A stretch of 62,454 nucleotides of DNA from Bdellovibrionales bacterium (GTDB lineage Bacteria; Bdellovibrionota; Bdellovibrionia; Bdellovibrionales; JAMPXM01), in contig SYLX01000068.1 of NCBI GenBank assembly GCA_005808505.1, positions 1 to 62,454 on the forward strand. Reading direction: 5' to 3'. Under the pieces are notes generated by a model, which saw only the letters and a program-made list of their open reading frames with translations, did not search any database and was not told the DNA's origin. This document shows, one piece after another, positions 7,941-16,935 of this stretch. Made by a program: the position numbers and the translations under genes. Each line of letters begins with the position of its first letter. The stretch's first letter is position 1.

Positions 7941-8885
7941 CTAGAAGAATCCGAGTTGCTCGCCTTGATTCATCGGTTGCCACTTCTGAAGTTGAAGAAC
8001 GCTTGTTCCGTCAGCACTAGCGATGCGTGACGTGTTGATCTCATCTATAAGGAAAGCTATGAGATCGGGCGCGTTACGATCTTCCGGTTGGTGCACGAAG
8101 AACTCCACGTCTGTCAAACCGAGTGTCACCCAGGTGCGAAGTCGCTCCACCCAGTCCTTGATGCGCGTGTAGTCGGTCGCGTGCAGATCATTTCCGATGA
8201 AACGCAAGAGCACCTTCGAAGTCGGAAGCGAGAGATGAAGGACATCGCGCCGGCCCGCCACATCCGTAATGACGGCGTGGGCATGAAACTCCGAGAGAAG
8301 ATCAAAATAAGCTTGGTTTAATTTGTGATCACTAAAGAAGCTTGGATGTCTCACTTCAACCGCGATCTTGAATCCCTTCGGCAGTTGCTCCAGAAATTTC
8401 CGAAGTTCGCCGAGGTCGCGTGGCTCAAAGTGCGGTGGGAGTTGGAGAAAAGAAATTCCGAGTCGATCTTCAAGGCCCATGATCGCGGAAACGAATTCAT
8501 TCAAGAGAGCACTTCGACCTCCCAGCGGATGTCGATGCGAGATCTCTTGGAGAAACTTTACGCAGAAGCGGAACGTGTCCGGTGTTTGTTCGCGCCAACG
8601 GGCGACGGTTTCGACATCAGGCGTGCGGTAGTGAGTCGTATTCAGTTCAATCGTGTTGAACTGACGGGAGTAATGAAACAGGAAATCTTTCGACGGAGTG
8701 CCCGTCGGGTACACCTTACCGATCCAATCTTTGACGCCCCACACGGGCGCTCCCACCCCGAAGCGCGGAAGGCCGCGCAGATGCTTCTTAGCCTGAGCTA
8801 GAGAATTCCACGTGCGGGAATCGTCGTCAGGCAATCGGAAATCAATAGACGCTAATTGGGAAGGATCCGCTTTTCCAAATTCCAT
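7941..8885 (-). CDS. DUF72 (YecE-like) family protein
   Basis: 314 residues of the DUF72 family, a TIM-barrel-like cytoplasmic protein of unknown biochemical role. Typical elements are GVKDWIGKVYP, FNTIELNTTHYRTP, WREQTPDTFRFCVK, the catalytic-barrel-like EVRHPSFF and VLLRFIGND. An N-terminal extension of about 45 residues precedes the usual start of the domain. No good Shine-Dalgarno is visible before the ATG at 8885, so the start could be further in. It is transcribed divergently from the efflux operon starting at 9029. Confidence 0.85.
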   Translation of the reverse strand: MEFGKADPSQLASIDFRLPDDDSRTWNSLAQAKKHLRGLPRFGVGAPVWGVKDWIGKVYPTGTPSKDFLFHYSRQFNTIELNTTHYRTPDVETVARWREQTPDTFRFCVKFLQEISHRHPLGGRSALLNEFVSAIMGLEDRLGISFLQLPPHFEPRDLGELRKFLEQLPKGFKIAVEVRHPSFFSDHKLNQAYFDLLSEFHAHAVITDVAGRRDVLHLSLPTSKVLLRFIGNDLHATDYTRIKDWVERLRTWVTLGLTDVEFFVHQPEDRNAPDLIAFLIDEINTSRIASADGTSVLQLQKWQPMNQGEQLGFF

Positions 8886-9028
8886 AATGAGGCTACTTTT
8901 TACCCCATTGAAATTGGAGCATGTACAGGAAACTGCCGTGATTTTGCGCCAGGTTACCTACGAGCGCACCCTGAATTGACGAACGGTGGCTTTCGGAGTA
9001 CTACGCTTCGCATCAGGGAGACAATTCT

Positions 9029-9937
9029 ATGCGCTTTATTTGGGGTTTCGTTAGCCTCCAGCTCTTCGTGTTCATTCTCCTCAGCCCTACACTTGAAGCC
9101 GCCATCAACAAAAAGCCCGTTGTCTTCGTTCAGAAAGTTGCCTCGCGCGAACTCTCCGAATCACTCACGTACCCGGCTCGGGTTGAGCCGCGTACGAAAG
9201 CCGCCGTGGTTGCGGAAGCTGACGGCGTAGTGACCCGAATCATCGCGCCTCTGGGAAGCTCGGTTCGCACTCGTTCTCCTCTTTTGGTCATCAAGAATAC
9301 GGATCCGATTTACCAGTATTCACCGATGGTTGTGACTTCGACGGTTGACGGCGTCGTCTCCCGAGTCGAAGTGACGGAAGGGAGCCGAGTTTCGCGCGGC
9401 GATAAACTTCTCTTAGTCACGGATCCTGAGCAGGTTCGCGTTGCGGTCGAAGTGACGGCGCAAGATCTACCTTCGATCAAACCCGGAATGACGGCTGAGC
9501 TCCGCTCCTCCAGCGATGATGGCGAACCCGTCATTCTCAAAGTAAAAGGCATCAGCCCCTTCGTCGATCCGGCAACGGGCACGGCTTCTTGCGAACTCGA
9601 ACTCGAAAAGAAGAAGGGGACAGCTCAGAAGCTTCCGCCCGTCGGCGTGATTGCGCGCGTTCACTTCAAAGCCAACGTACGTAAAGGCATCTCGATTGCC
9701 GACAGCGCCATCACTTACCGTGGAAAAGACCCGTTCGTTCGGGTCGTGACCGACGGAAAAGCAAAGCTCGTTCCCGTTCGCATCGGGAACAAACAGAGTG
9801 GCGTCGTCGAGATCGTAAAAGGTCTCAAAGACGGCGACTCAGTCGTTGAACGCGCTAGCGGCTTCATCGCGGACGGCGAAGAAGTCGAAGTTCAGTCGCA
9901 ACAAGCGGCGGCCGGTCAAGACGGCCAAAAAGGTTGA
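9029..9937 (+). CDS. RND efflux periplasmic adaptor subunit (membrane fusion protein)
   Basis: 302 residues with an N-terminal signal peptide (FIWGFVSLQLFVFILLSPTLEA). It links the inner-membrane RND pump to the outer-membrane channel. The sequence shows a biotinyl-lipoyl-like half motif (YPARVEPRTKAAVVAEADGV ... VRTRSPLLVI) and a second one (STVDGVVSRVEVTEGSRVSRGDKL). A beta-barrel part follows (PSIKPGMTAELRSS) and then a membrane-proximal domain (IADSAITYRGKDPFVRVV). The alpha-helical hairpin is very short, so it is a compact adaptor. GGGAG lies 8 nt before the ATG. First gene of the three-gene efflux operon; substrate unknown. Confidence 0.92.
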   Translation: MRFIWGFVSLQLFVFILLSPTLEAAINKKPVVFVQKVASRELSESLTYPARVEPRTKAAVVAEADGVVTRIIAPLGSSVRTRSPLLVIKNTDPIYQYSPMVVTSTVDGVVSRVEVTEGSRVSRGDKLLLVTDPEQVRVAVEVTAQDLPSIKPGMTAELRSSSDDGEPVILKVKGISPFVDPATGTASCELELEKKKGTAQKLPPVGVIARVHFKANVRKGISIADSAITYRGKDPFVRVVTDGKAKLVPVRIGNKQSGVVEIVKGLKDGDSVVERASGFIADGEEVEVQSQQAAAGQDGQKG

Positions 9938-9968
9938 TTCTTTCATCTTAAAATTAAGGGATTAGTTC

Positions 9969-12900
9969 GTGGCAGGAATTTTTCGTAGCCCGCTTCGCGT
10001 GTATTTGGCGCTCGCCATTCTTTCGTTTATCGGCGTCTGGAGCGCGGTCCAGCTTCCGATCTCGCTTTTTCCCAACAGTTCAAAACCCGCAGCTGAACTC
10101 TGTGTGGGCACCGACCTGTCTCCCGACAATTTCTTGAAGACCTACGGAGAGTCGATCGAAAACGAAATCCGCTCGATCCGACGCGGAAACCTGGAGATCG
10201 AATCGCTCATCGCGAACTACACCAACGGCAGAGCTTGTTACGAAGTCGAGTTCAAGTGGGGCGGAAGCGACGATGAAGCTAAGCGCGAGCTCGAAGTTTT
10301 GCGTGCGTCGCTCCAAGGCCGATTGCCGCAAGATTCGCGTGATCGCATCTCGCTTTGGGCGGGACGAGAAGGCTCAGCTCTCATCTTAAGTTTCTATAGT
10401 GCCGAGCGCTCGATGACGGATCTCTACAAAATTCTAGAGCCCGCGTTGATGCCAAAGCTCTCGGGGATCACCGAGGCACAAGAACCCTTCCTCTTCAACC
10501 CGCAGGCACGCCAAGTTCAGATCGAACTTAAGCCCGAAGCTCTTGCCACGTTTCAACTTCTTCCGCGCGATGTTGCGGCCGCGGTTTTAAATGCACTTGA
10601 ATCCTACGGAGGCGGATCGCTCACGGTCGCAACCGGGACTCTCGCCGTTGAGTTTCCGCGCACGGGCCTGACGGTCGACTCCTTAAAAGAAGTGCAAATT
10701 CCTTCGGCGAACGGGCGGAGCGTTTCGCTAGGTGAAGTTGCGCGCATTGATTTGACGGTTCCTCTCGATTCGAGCCGCGTTTTTAAAACGAGCGGAGCTC
10801 CGAGCGTCATTCTTTTCGCCACGGCCAAGCCTGGTGGAAACGTCAAAGCGATGGCGGAAGAAACTAAGCGCGTTGTCGATAGCGTCTTGCCAAACCTTCC
10901 GAAAGACGTTCAGTACCGCGTTCTGATCGATCCTTCCGAGTACATCCGCTCGGCCGTCAATAACGTGGCTCACGAAGTTGCCTTGGCCGCAGGTCTCGCG
11001 GTGATCATTCTCTTTTTGTTCGTCGGAAATTTAAAAAACGTCATCACGGCCGCGATCGAGATTCCGCTCAGCATCGTTCTCGCCTTCATTCTCATGCGTC
11101 TTTCGGGAATGAATTTAAATATGATTTCACTCGGCGGCCTAGCGCTTTCAGCCGGGATGAACGTCGATGCTTCCGTCGTCGTGATGGAAAACATTTTCCG
11201 TCATTTCGAAGAAGAAAAAGGACGCTCCCTGAACTTTGAAGAACGACTCGCGATCATCGTTCGCGCGGTTAAAGAAGTTCAATTCTCGGTGATCGCGAGT
11301 ACGATTGCGTCTCTCGTCGTCTTCATCCCGCTCGCCTTCACGCGCGATCTCAGCTACGCGATTTTGGGTGATTTAGCGAAAGCGGTCGTCTTCTCCCATG
11401 GTTTCTCGGCGGTGGTGGCGTTGATCCTTGTTCCGACCATCCGACTCCACGTGATGAAAAACGGCATGGCGCACGAAAAGCCGTCATTTCTCGAAGGGCC
11501 CTTGCAGCGTCTTGAGATCGCCTATTCACGAGCCTTGGGTCGCTTTTTAGAACTACCGAAAATTAAATTTGCCGCGATGGCCGGCCTTGCGGTCTTGTTT
11601 ATCGTATTGAGCACGGTGGTGGCACCGAGCCTAAAGCGCGAGATCATCGGGAAGCCCGATACCGACGCGATGGTCCTCGTGATCCGTACGACGGGCAACA
11701 CGCTCACGCGCCAAATGGAAGCGGCCGCCGAACAGATTGAGCACGAAGTGCTGAAAGCCTACTCCGACAAAATAGCTTACACGTTCACTCAAGTGAACCG
11801 TCCAAACCAAGCGGTGATGATTTTACGGCTTAAATCAAAACGCGAAATGCAGACGATGTGGAAGGCGCTCGAAGAAAAGTTCCCGAATACGCCCACAACA
11901 AAGTTCTTTGTTGATGCTTGGAATCCCGGTGAAATGCCGCTTCCGAATCCGCCGGATTTCAAACTCTCCGTGCGCGGCAACGATCGAGACGCCATGTTGG
12001 AGATCGCGCGCGATCTCGAAACCGAAATCAACGAACTCAAACTCTTCCAACGGGTGAACGTTGAACCGGGAACCGCCCGCGATGAAGCTTTGCGCGTTCG
12101 CCCCCGCCCTGAGCAGTGGCCGCTTCTTGCGGCCCAGGGTTTAAGGCTTTCGATCGGTTCGATCTCGGACCTCACGCGAACGGCGATCAACGGTCAAACC
12201 CTCACGCGGGCTTCGTTTGAAGGCGAGACGATGGCCGTTTTCGTACGTTTTCCCGATAACTACGTCCAAACACCTGAAGATCTTGGGGCATTGCCGGTTG
12301 GAGTTGGCTCAAGAATTCTTCCGCTGAAAGCTCTTGCGCAAATTGACCTTGTTCCTGGTAAGCCCGCCATTCGGCGCGAAAACGGGCGCGAAGCCTTCAT
12401 CATCGAAGCTCGCGGCGAAAAAGATAACGCCGCCAAAACAAAAGACGGCATCAAGAAGGCTACCGAGCTCATCGAGAACTGGCCACGGCTACAAGAGGAA
12501 CGCCGTGAAAAGAAGCTTGCGGCGCTTGAGTCCCTCAAAGGCCAAGAAGAAAGTGGCGTGGTGAAGGCTGCGGCGGTGAACGCCGTGCAAAACGCCGAAG
12601 CGGCTGCAAAAGAATCTCCGCCCACACTCCAAGTCGAAGATGCGCAGTACGAACTCAATGGAGCTCTCCGACAACTTGCGATTGCGGTGAGCCTTTCGAT
12701 TGCTTTGATCTTCCTGACGATGGTGTTTCAATTCGGCAGCATCATGAACTCGCTTCTTGTTTTGGTCGCCGTGCCGCTCGGATTTATCGGTGTTGTGATT
12801 TCACTTTTCGTTTTCCAGAGCACGCTCTCATTGAATTCGCTTCTCGGTGTGATCTTGCTCAACGGACTTGCGGTGGCCAACTCGATCATCTTGGTCGACT

Positions 12901-13184
12901 TCCTCCAGCGAAAAGTTCAAGAGGGGATCGCTCCGCGAATTGCGGCCGTTGAAGTTGCGCGCGTTCGTCTCAGGCCCATTCTGATGACGTCATTGACAAC
13001 GGGTCTCGGGATGCTCCCGATCGCGCTCGGTCTCGGAGAAGGCGGCAAAATTCTTCAGCCGCTTGGAATCGCCGTGGCCGGCGGGCTTGGGTTCTCGATG
13101 GTAACGACACTCTTTATCGTCCCGATGCTTCAAGTCGCCTGGCTTGAGCGATGCGAGCGGAAAAAGGGAGTCGCGCATGCTTAA
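9969..13184 (+). CDS. RND efflux permease subunit
   Basis: 1071-residue inner-membrane pump that exchanges protons for substrate export. Two repeats, each with a first helix, a large periplasmic domain and a bundle of further helices, are visible. It starts at GTG with AAGGG upstream. In TM4 the motif reads GMNVDASVVVMENI: the first relay Asp of AcrB (D407) is kept but the second (D408) is Ala. In TM10 the KNAI motif is replaced by ANSI, so the relay Lys is also absent. A charged Ala/Glu-rich insertion (about residues 825-890, EERREKKLAALESL...) precedes the second membrane half. Length is slightly above the family norm of about 1040. Confidence 0.94.
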   Translation: MAGIFRSPLRVYLALAILSFIGVWSAVQLPISLFPNSSKPAAELCVGTDLSPDNFLKTYGESIENEIRSIRRGNLEIESLIANYTNGRACYEVEFKWGGSDDEAKRELEVLRASLQGRLPQDSRDRISLWAGREGSALILSFYSAERSMTDLYKILEPALMPKLSGITEAQEPFLFNPQARQVQIELKPEALATFQLLPRDVAAAVLNALESYGGGSLTVATGTLAVEFPRTGLTVDSLKEVQIPSANGRSVSLGEVARIDLTVPLDSSRVFKTSGAPSVILFATAKPGGNVKAMAEETKRVVDSVLPNLPKDVQYRVLIDPSEYIRSAVNNVAHEVALAAGLAVIILFLFVGNLKNVITAAIEIPLSIVLAFILMRLSGMNLNMISLGGLALSAGMNVDASVVVMENIFRHFEEEKGRSLNFEERLAIIVRAVKEVQFSVIASTIASLVVFIPLAFTRDLSYAILGDLAKAVVFSHGFSAVVALILVPTIRLHVMKNGMAHEKPSFLEGPLQRLEIAYSRALGRFLELPKIKFAAMAGLAVLFIVLSTVVAPSLKREIIGKPDTDAMVLVIRTTGNTLTRQMEAAAEQIEHEVLKAYSDKIAYTFTQVNRPNQAVMILRLKSKREMQTMWKALEEKFPNTPTTKFFVDAWNPGEMPLPNPPDFKLSVRGNDRDAMLEIARDLETEINELKLFQRVNVEPGTARDEALRVRPRPEQWPLLAAQGLRLSIGSISDLTRTAINGQTLTRASFEGETMAVFVRFPDNYVQTPEDLGALPVGVGSRILPLKALAQIDLVPGKPAIRRENGREAFIIEARGEKDNAAKTKDGIKKATELIENWPRLQEERREKKLAALESLKGQEESGVVKAAAVNAVQNAEAAAKESPPTLQVEDAQYELNGALRQLAIAVSLSIALIFLTMVFQFGSIMNSLLVLVAVPLGFIGVVISLFVFQSTLSLNSLLGVILLNGLAVANSIILVDFLQRKVQEGIAPRIAAVEVARVRLRPILMTSLTTGLGMLPIALGLGEGGKILQPLGIAVAGGLGFSMVTTLFIVPMLQVAWLERCERKKGVAHA

Positions 13185-14475
13185 GTGGTTAGCCCTTCTT
13201 TCATTGGTGAGCCTGAACGCTTCCGCGGCTCCTGAAGCGACGGCGCCTCTTTCAGGTCAGACGTTTTCTTCAGCTTACCGCGCAATCCTTGAGAGAAGTT
13301 TACGGATCGAGACTCAACGTCGTCAGATTGACGCAAGCGAAGCCCGCAGACTTGCGCAGTGGGGAAGCCTCGCTCCTTCGCTCTCGTTTGAAGTGAACCA
13401 AAAGCAAGCCGGTGAATCTCCGTCTGTAGGGCCGCTGAACGGCGCAGCCCTAACAACTACGGTGAACCTGTTTCGCTCGGGAGCGGATCTCGCGGGAATT
13501 CAAGCCGCTCGGGAGAATTTGCGCGCCAATCGCGAAAAGCTCTTAAACGAGCGCCAATTGGTGGAAGAAGACGCACTCTCCGCGCTCGTGACTTTCATCG
13601 GACGCGTGCGCGCTCGTCAGATCAACGAGAAGATCGTGCAACTTCGCGCGGAGTCGCTTCGTATCGCAAAGGAGCGCTACGATCGTGGTTTATTAGCGAT
13701 GCAAGAAGTCGATAAAGTCGCGATCGATTTGGATAACTCGCGCGCAAAACTCATCGATGCGCAAGCGCGAGAGGCTGAGGGGCGCGCGCTTTTGAAATCG
13801 GCACTGGGTCACGACGCGATCGCCATCGAATGGCCTTGGAAAGATTCGCTCGTGAAAAGCCAAGACCTTGATAAAGGACTTTTCGATCTTGAGCGCAGGC
13901 CCGATTGGCGCCAGCTCAAAGCGTCTGTTGAAGAACAAAAAGGACGCCGCCGTCAGGCGTTGGGTCAGCTTCTTCCTTCCCTCAGCTTTAGCGCGAGCCT
14001 TGGTAACTCTGATCTCGCAAACTCCGGCCGACGCGATTGGGGAACGCTTTTAACTCTTTCAGTTCCCATCTTCGAGGGACTCCGCGATTATTCGAATTTC
14101 CAAGTGCAGGGCCTCGAACTTCAAGTCGCGGAGTACCGCCTTGAAGCCTTGCGGAGACTTGCGCCCGCCGAAGTGGAAAGTTTGAAAGAAAATCATCGCG
14201 CCGCGCGCGAATCGGCGCTTGCGCGCGAGAAGACGGCCAAAGTTTCCGAGCGCCTTTTCTCCGACAATCAACAACGCTTCCGGTTGGGCCGTGCGACCGT
14301 AAACGAATTGGCCTTCGATCAAGATCGTTTACTTCAGTCGCAACTCTTAGAAATCGAAGGTTGGCTTAATCTCCATCTGACTTACGCAAGACTCTGCCAC
14401 GGCTTGGGTGGCTTCGTCGTCGCTTCAAGCGAGGTGAGTCTGTCGTGCGAGCCTGCTGAGCCGATCGTCCGTTAA
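13177..14475 (+). CDS. TolC-family outer-membrane efflux channel
   Basis: 432 residues. The ATG at 13177 overlaps the permease end by 8 bp and has AAGGGAG 6 nt upstream; a TTG at 13144 is possible but lacks a site. The signal peptide is MLKWLALLSLVSLNASA. The body is Arg/Glu/Ala-rich and helical with two structural repeats (ALTTTVNLFRSGADLAGI and LLTLSVPIFEGLRDYSNF), as expected for OEP/TolC proteins. These form a trimeric tunnel through the outer membrane and periplasm. Third gene of the efflux operon. Its stop overlaps the stop of the convergent gene by 4 bp (TTAA). Confidence 0.93.
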   Translation: MLKWLALLSLVSLNASAAPEATAPLSGQTFSSAYRAILERSLRIETQRRQIDASEARRLAQWGSLAPSLSFEVNQKQAGESPSVGPLNGAALTTTVNLFRSGADLAGIQAARENLRANREKLLNERQLVEEDALSALVTFIGRVRARQINEKIVQLRAESLRIAKERYDRGLLAMQEVDKVAIDLDNSRAKLIDAQAREAEGRALLKSALGHDAIAIEWPWKDSLVKSQDLDKGLFDLERRPDWRQLKASVEEQKGRRRQALGQLLPSLSFSASLGNSDLANSGRRDWGTLLTLSVPIFEGLRDYSNFQVQGLELQVAEYRLEALRRLAPAEVESLKENHRAARESALAREKTAKVSERLFSDNQQRFRLGRATVNELAFDQDRLLQSQLLEIEGWLNLHLTYARLCHGLGGFVVASSEVSLSCEPAEPIVR

Positions 14476-15329
14476 TGAAGGGTCGCCGTGATATCGGCGA
14501 TCACGGATTTTGTCTGGTGCCCGATAAGGAGCATGCGCTCTTTCGGACCCTCCTGCACGTGAACAAGCGTTGCTCTCTGGTGGGGTTCGCTGTTAGCGAA
14601 AATCACATCGTGTTTCACCTGAAGCGTCGCTTCGGGGCTTGTCACGTGCGCCCGCGCGGTTGCGAGAACTTCGGTCGCCCCAAAGATAACTTCAGTACGC
14701 AAATGCTGACTCACCGGGCGCAGATGGTTGGTAACGAGGATCGCGCCTTCTTCTTCGCGCCCTTTGAAGCGAATCCAGCCGTCAAAAACGGGGAGCTTTG
14801 AACCATCGGGGAGCGCGTAGAACTGCGAGTAATCGACCAGAGCAAAATGTCCGGTGCGATCGGCCTTTCGCTCGAGAATCGCGGGTTGATCAAAACCCAA
14901 AACGGTTTGGAGCTCCGAGAGGAAGCTCTGCGCGCGGTCGGCGTTCGCCATCACTTCTTTCAAAACGGATCCGCTCATTCGAAAAGGGCGACCATCGACG
15001 TCTCGTTTGATCTTCCAACGATCCGTTCCTGAATATTTCTGGAGGAGATTCGCCAGCGGATCGCGTCCCGAACTTGATCCCGATCCCGAGTTCGCGCCGC
15101 CTGCACCCGAACCGGCTCCGCCACCGGCGGGCGGAACGCTTGCGGGCTGACGATCTTGCCCGTCGTTTTGCGAAGCTAACTGTGAGGAATTAGCTTCGTC
15201 ATTTGAGTCGGCTTCACGCGCGAGAAACGACGTCGCAGGCTTTTGTTGCGACGAACGATCTTGTGTGAACTCCCAAACGAGCAGTCCACCGAGAATCAAG
15301 AGTGCGACGAAGGCGATGTAACGACGCAT
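14472..15329 (-). CDS. Membrane-anchored periplasmic protein, unknown
   Basis: 285 residues. An N-terminal helix (RRYIAFVALLILGGLLVWEF) would anchor it in the inner membrane, followed by a Ser/Asp/Gly-rich linker (PPAGGGAGSGAGGANSGSGS) and a folded domain from about residue 90. That domain (GHFALVDYSQFYALPDG, PVFDGWIRFKG, TNHLRPVSQHLRTEVIFGAT) resembles the FTP/PepSY-like propeptide domains of metallopeptidases, but I am not certain. The ATG is preferred over an in-frame GTG nine bases earlier, since that GTG lies in the GTGAGG ribosome site. The next gene upstream on this strand is a predicted metallopeptidase, which fits a propeptide-like or inhibitor role. Confidence 0.6.
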   Translation of the reverse strand: MRRYIAFVALLILGGLLVWEFTQDRSSQQKPATSFLAREADSNDEANSSQLASQNDGQDRQPASVPPAGGGAGSGAGGANSGSGSSSGRDPLANLLQKYSGTDRWKIKRDVDGRPFRMSGSVLKEVMANADRAQSFLSELQTVLGFDQPAILERKADRTGHFALVDYSQFYALPDGSKLPVFDGWIRFKGREEEGAILVTNHLRPVSQHLRTEVIFGATEVLATARAHVTSPEATLQVKHDVIFANSEPHQRATLVHVQEGPKERMLLIGHQTKSVIADITATLH

Positions 15330-15379
15330 GGTCCTCACTTTTGTTGAAGTCTTTCTCTAAGTATTCGCCTCGATTTGGA

Positions 15380-16693
15380 TTACGGCAAGGTGAGACCGAC
15401 CTTCGTGTAGGCTGCGCGGAAGTCCGTTAGGATCATGGCGGATTTCGCCGGTACGAGAGCATTCGCGTTCGTTTCGATCACGTCGAAAGCCGTGATGAAG
15501 GTATCGCTAGGAGAGAGGTCAGCTAAGTGCTCGGAGAAAATCTTTTCGATATCTTTTTCGGCGCCCGCATCTTTCGCCTTTTTCCAGACCTGGTACCAGA
15601 TCATGGCGTAGGCCGAGCCCATGTAGTGGATTTCGCCGCCGCCGGAGCCGTTGTAGAGCGAAGTCGACGTGACGTTCGCTTCGAGATTGGCCGCAGGATC
15701 ACGCATGTCGAACCCTTCAGCGTTGTTCATCACGTACGGGGCAATCGAAGGGGGCGCTTCGGGATAAAGAATGAATGAGTGAATATCCGCAATACCTTCG
15801 TGCATGGCGCTAAAGCAGCCGTTGATCGTCAAGCAGTAAGGGATGACCTGGCCATTCTGACGTTTCAAATTCGGGTCGAGCGCCAAGCGAGAAGCGGCGG
15901 GCAGGGCGTAGTGGAAGTTACCGTGCCCTGCTTCGTGCGCGATGACCGAACCATCGAGTGAGAAGTCAGCCGTATCGCTCCCTTGTCGCCAAAAGCCGAA
16001 CGTGAGGGATCCATCCGTTTGGCTGAACATCGCATTTTCAAAGGGTTGACCTTGGAAAGTCGCGATGTACGGTTTGAGTCGAAGAGTCGCTCCCGCACGC
16101 GCACGTGCGTAGTAAAACGTGCCCGTGCGCTCGGTCATGTAAGTGCGTTGATAATTGACGACGTAGAACATACTGAGCTGGGCGACTTTGCGGCTCGTGT
16201 CGCCTTTTACGTTATACTTCCAGGAATTGTTGGCAGCCGCGACCTTGGTGATGGTCGTTCCGCTCACGTCGATCGTGTAGTTCTGGTTGCCGATCGCGGT
16301 TGTCGGAACTTTCATTCCGTAGATAAGAACAGCGGAGTCTTGAGCATCGGTTGCGCTTGCGACCGTATAGCCGGGCGTGAAGCGTTGCCCGTAGGTCGTG
16401 AGTGGATCGCGCCAAGGTAAACAAAGGTTGTATTCAGGGTTCGTCATGCAATCGTTCGCTTTGACGAGCTTCGGGAAAGCGGCGTCCCAGTTGGCGATCT
16501 CCGGTTTTGTATCTACAGGTGATGTTGAGGGAGTTGGAGTTTCACGGCCTCGTGCATCGACGACGCCACTCGGTAAGATCTTCGAACTGAAATCACCGGC
16601 TTTAAAAGGTTCGCCACAGTTTTGGTAGGCGAGCACGACGACGGCTAAACCGAAGATGGCCGCCGAAGTTTTTTGTCGCGGTGATGCTGACAC
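15380..16693 (-). CDS. Predicted zinc metallopeptidase with YQNC N-terminus
   Basis: 437 residues from a GTG start supported by GGAGGAG 6 nt upstream. The signal-like segment SAAIFGLAVVVLAYQNCGEP contains the unusual YQNC motif, perhaps a lipid attachment Cys at residue 25. HEAGH at residues 253-257 and HEGIADIHSF with E299 match the zinc and catalytic pattern of gluzincins; thermolysin has HExxH ... NEAISDIFG. The spacing between the two motifs is about twice that of thermolysin. Downstream Tyr/Gly-rich sequence (GGGEIHYMGSAYAMIWYQVW) resembles the region holding the later active-site residues. Located in the cell envelope by inference. Divergent from the DUF1592 operon, with 242 bp between them. 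Confidence 0.72.
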   Translation of the reverse strand: MSASPRQKTSAAIFGLAVVVLAYQNCGEPFKAGDFSSKILPSGVVDARGRETPTPSTSPVDTKPEIANWDAAFPKLVKANDCMTNPEYNLCLPWRDPLTTYGQRFTPGYTVASATDAQDSAVLIYGMKVPTTAIGNQNYTIDVSGTTITKVAAANNSWKYNVKGDTSRKVAQLSMFYVVNYQRTYMTERTGTFYYARARAGATLRLKPYIATFQGQPFENAMFSQTDGSLTFGFWRQGSDTADFSLDGSVIAHEAGHGNFHYALPAASRLALDPNLKRQNGQVIPYCLTINGCFSAMHEGIADIHSFILYPEAPPSIAPYVMNNAEGFDMRDPAANLEANVTSTSLYNGSGGGEIHYMGSAYAMIWYQVWKKAKDAGAEKDIEKIFSEHLADLSPSDTFITAFDVIETNANALVPAKSAMILTDFRAAYTKVGLTLP

Positions 16694-16935
16694 TGTGAAC
16701 TCCTCCCCCGAAGCAGAACCGAGCCTGTGACACTTTTTGGCTCTATTCCAATCATCGGTTACAAGACCCATACCGCTTAAGAACCATTCTGTAGCTCTCG
16801 ACTGAATACGATTTGGGCGGGTGTTTTTGGGTTCGACAAAGGGGCTGCGCCGCTCGATTTGTCTCACTTCAAGGCGCGTCCCAAGTTGAGATTGGAGGGA
16901 CCGATTCCTACACAAAAACGCCGAGAAACCCGACA

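Noticed and set aside
16691..16935. Longer start for the metallopeptidase at about 17047
   Set aside because: It would overlap the divergent DUF1592 gene, lacks a ribosome site and hides the signal-like segment; GTG at 16693 has GGAGGAG and fits the signal.
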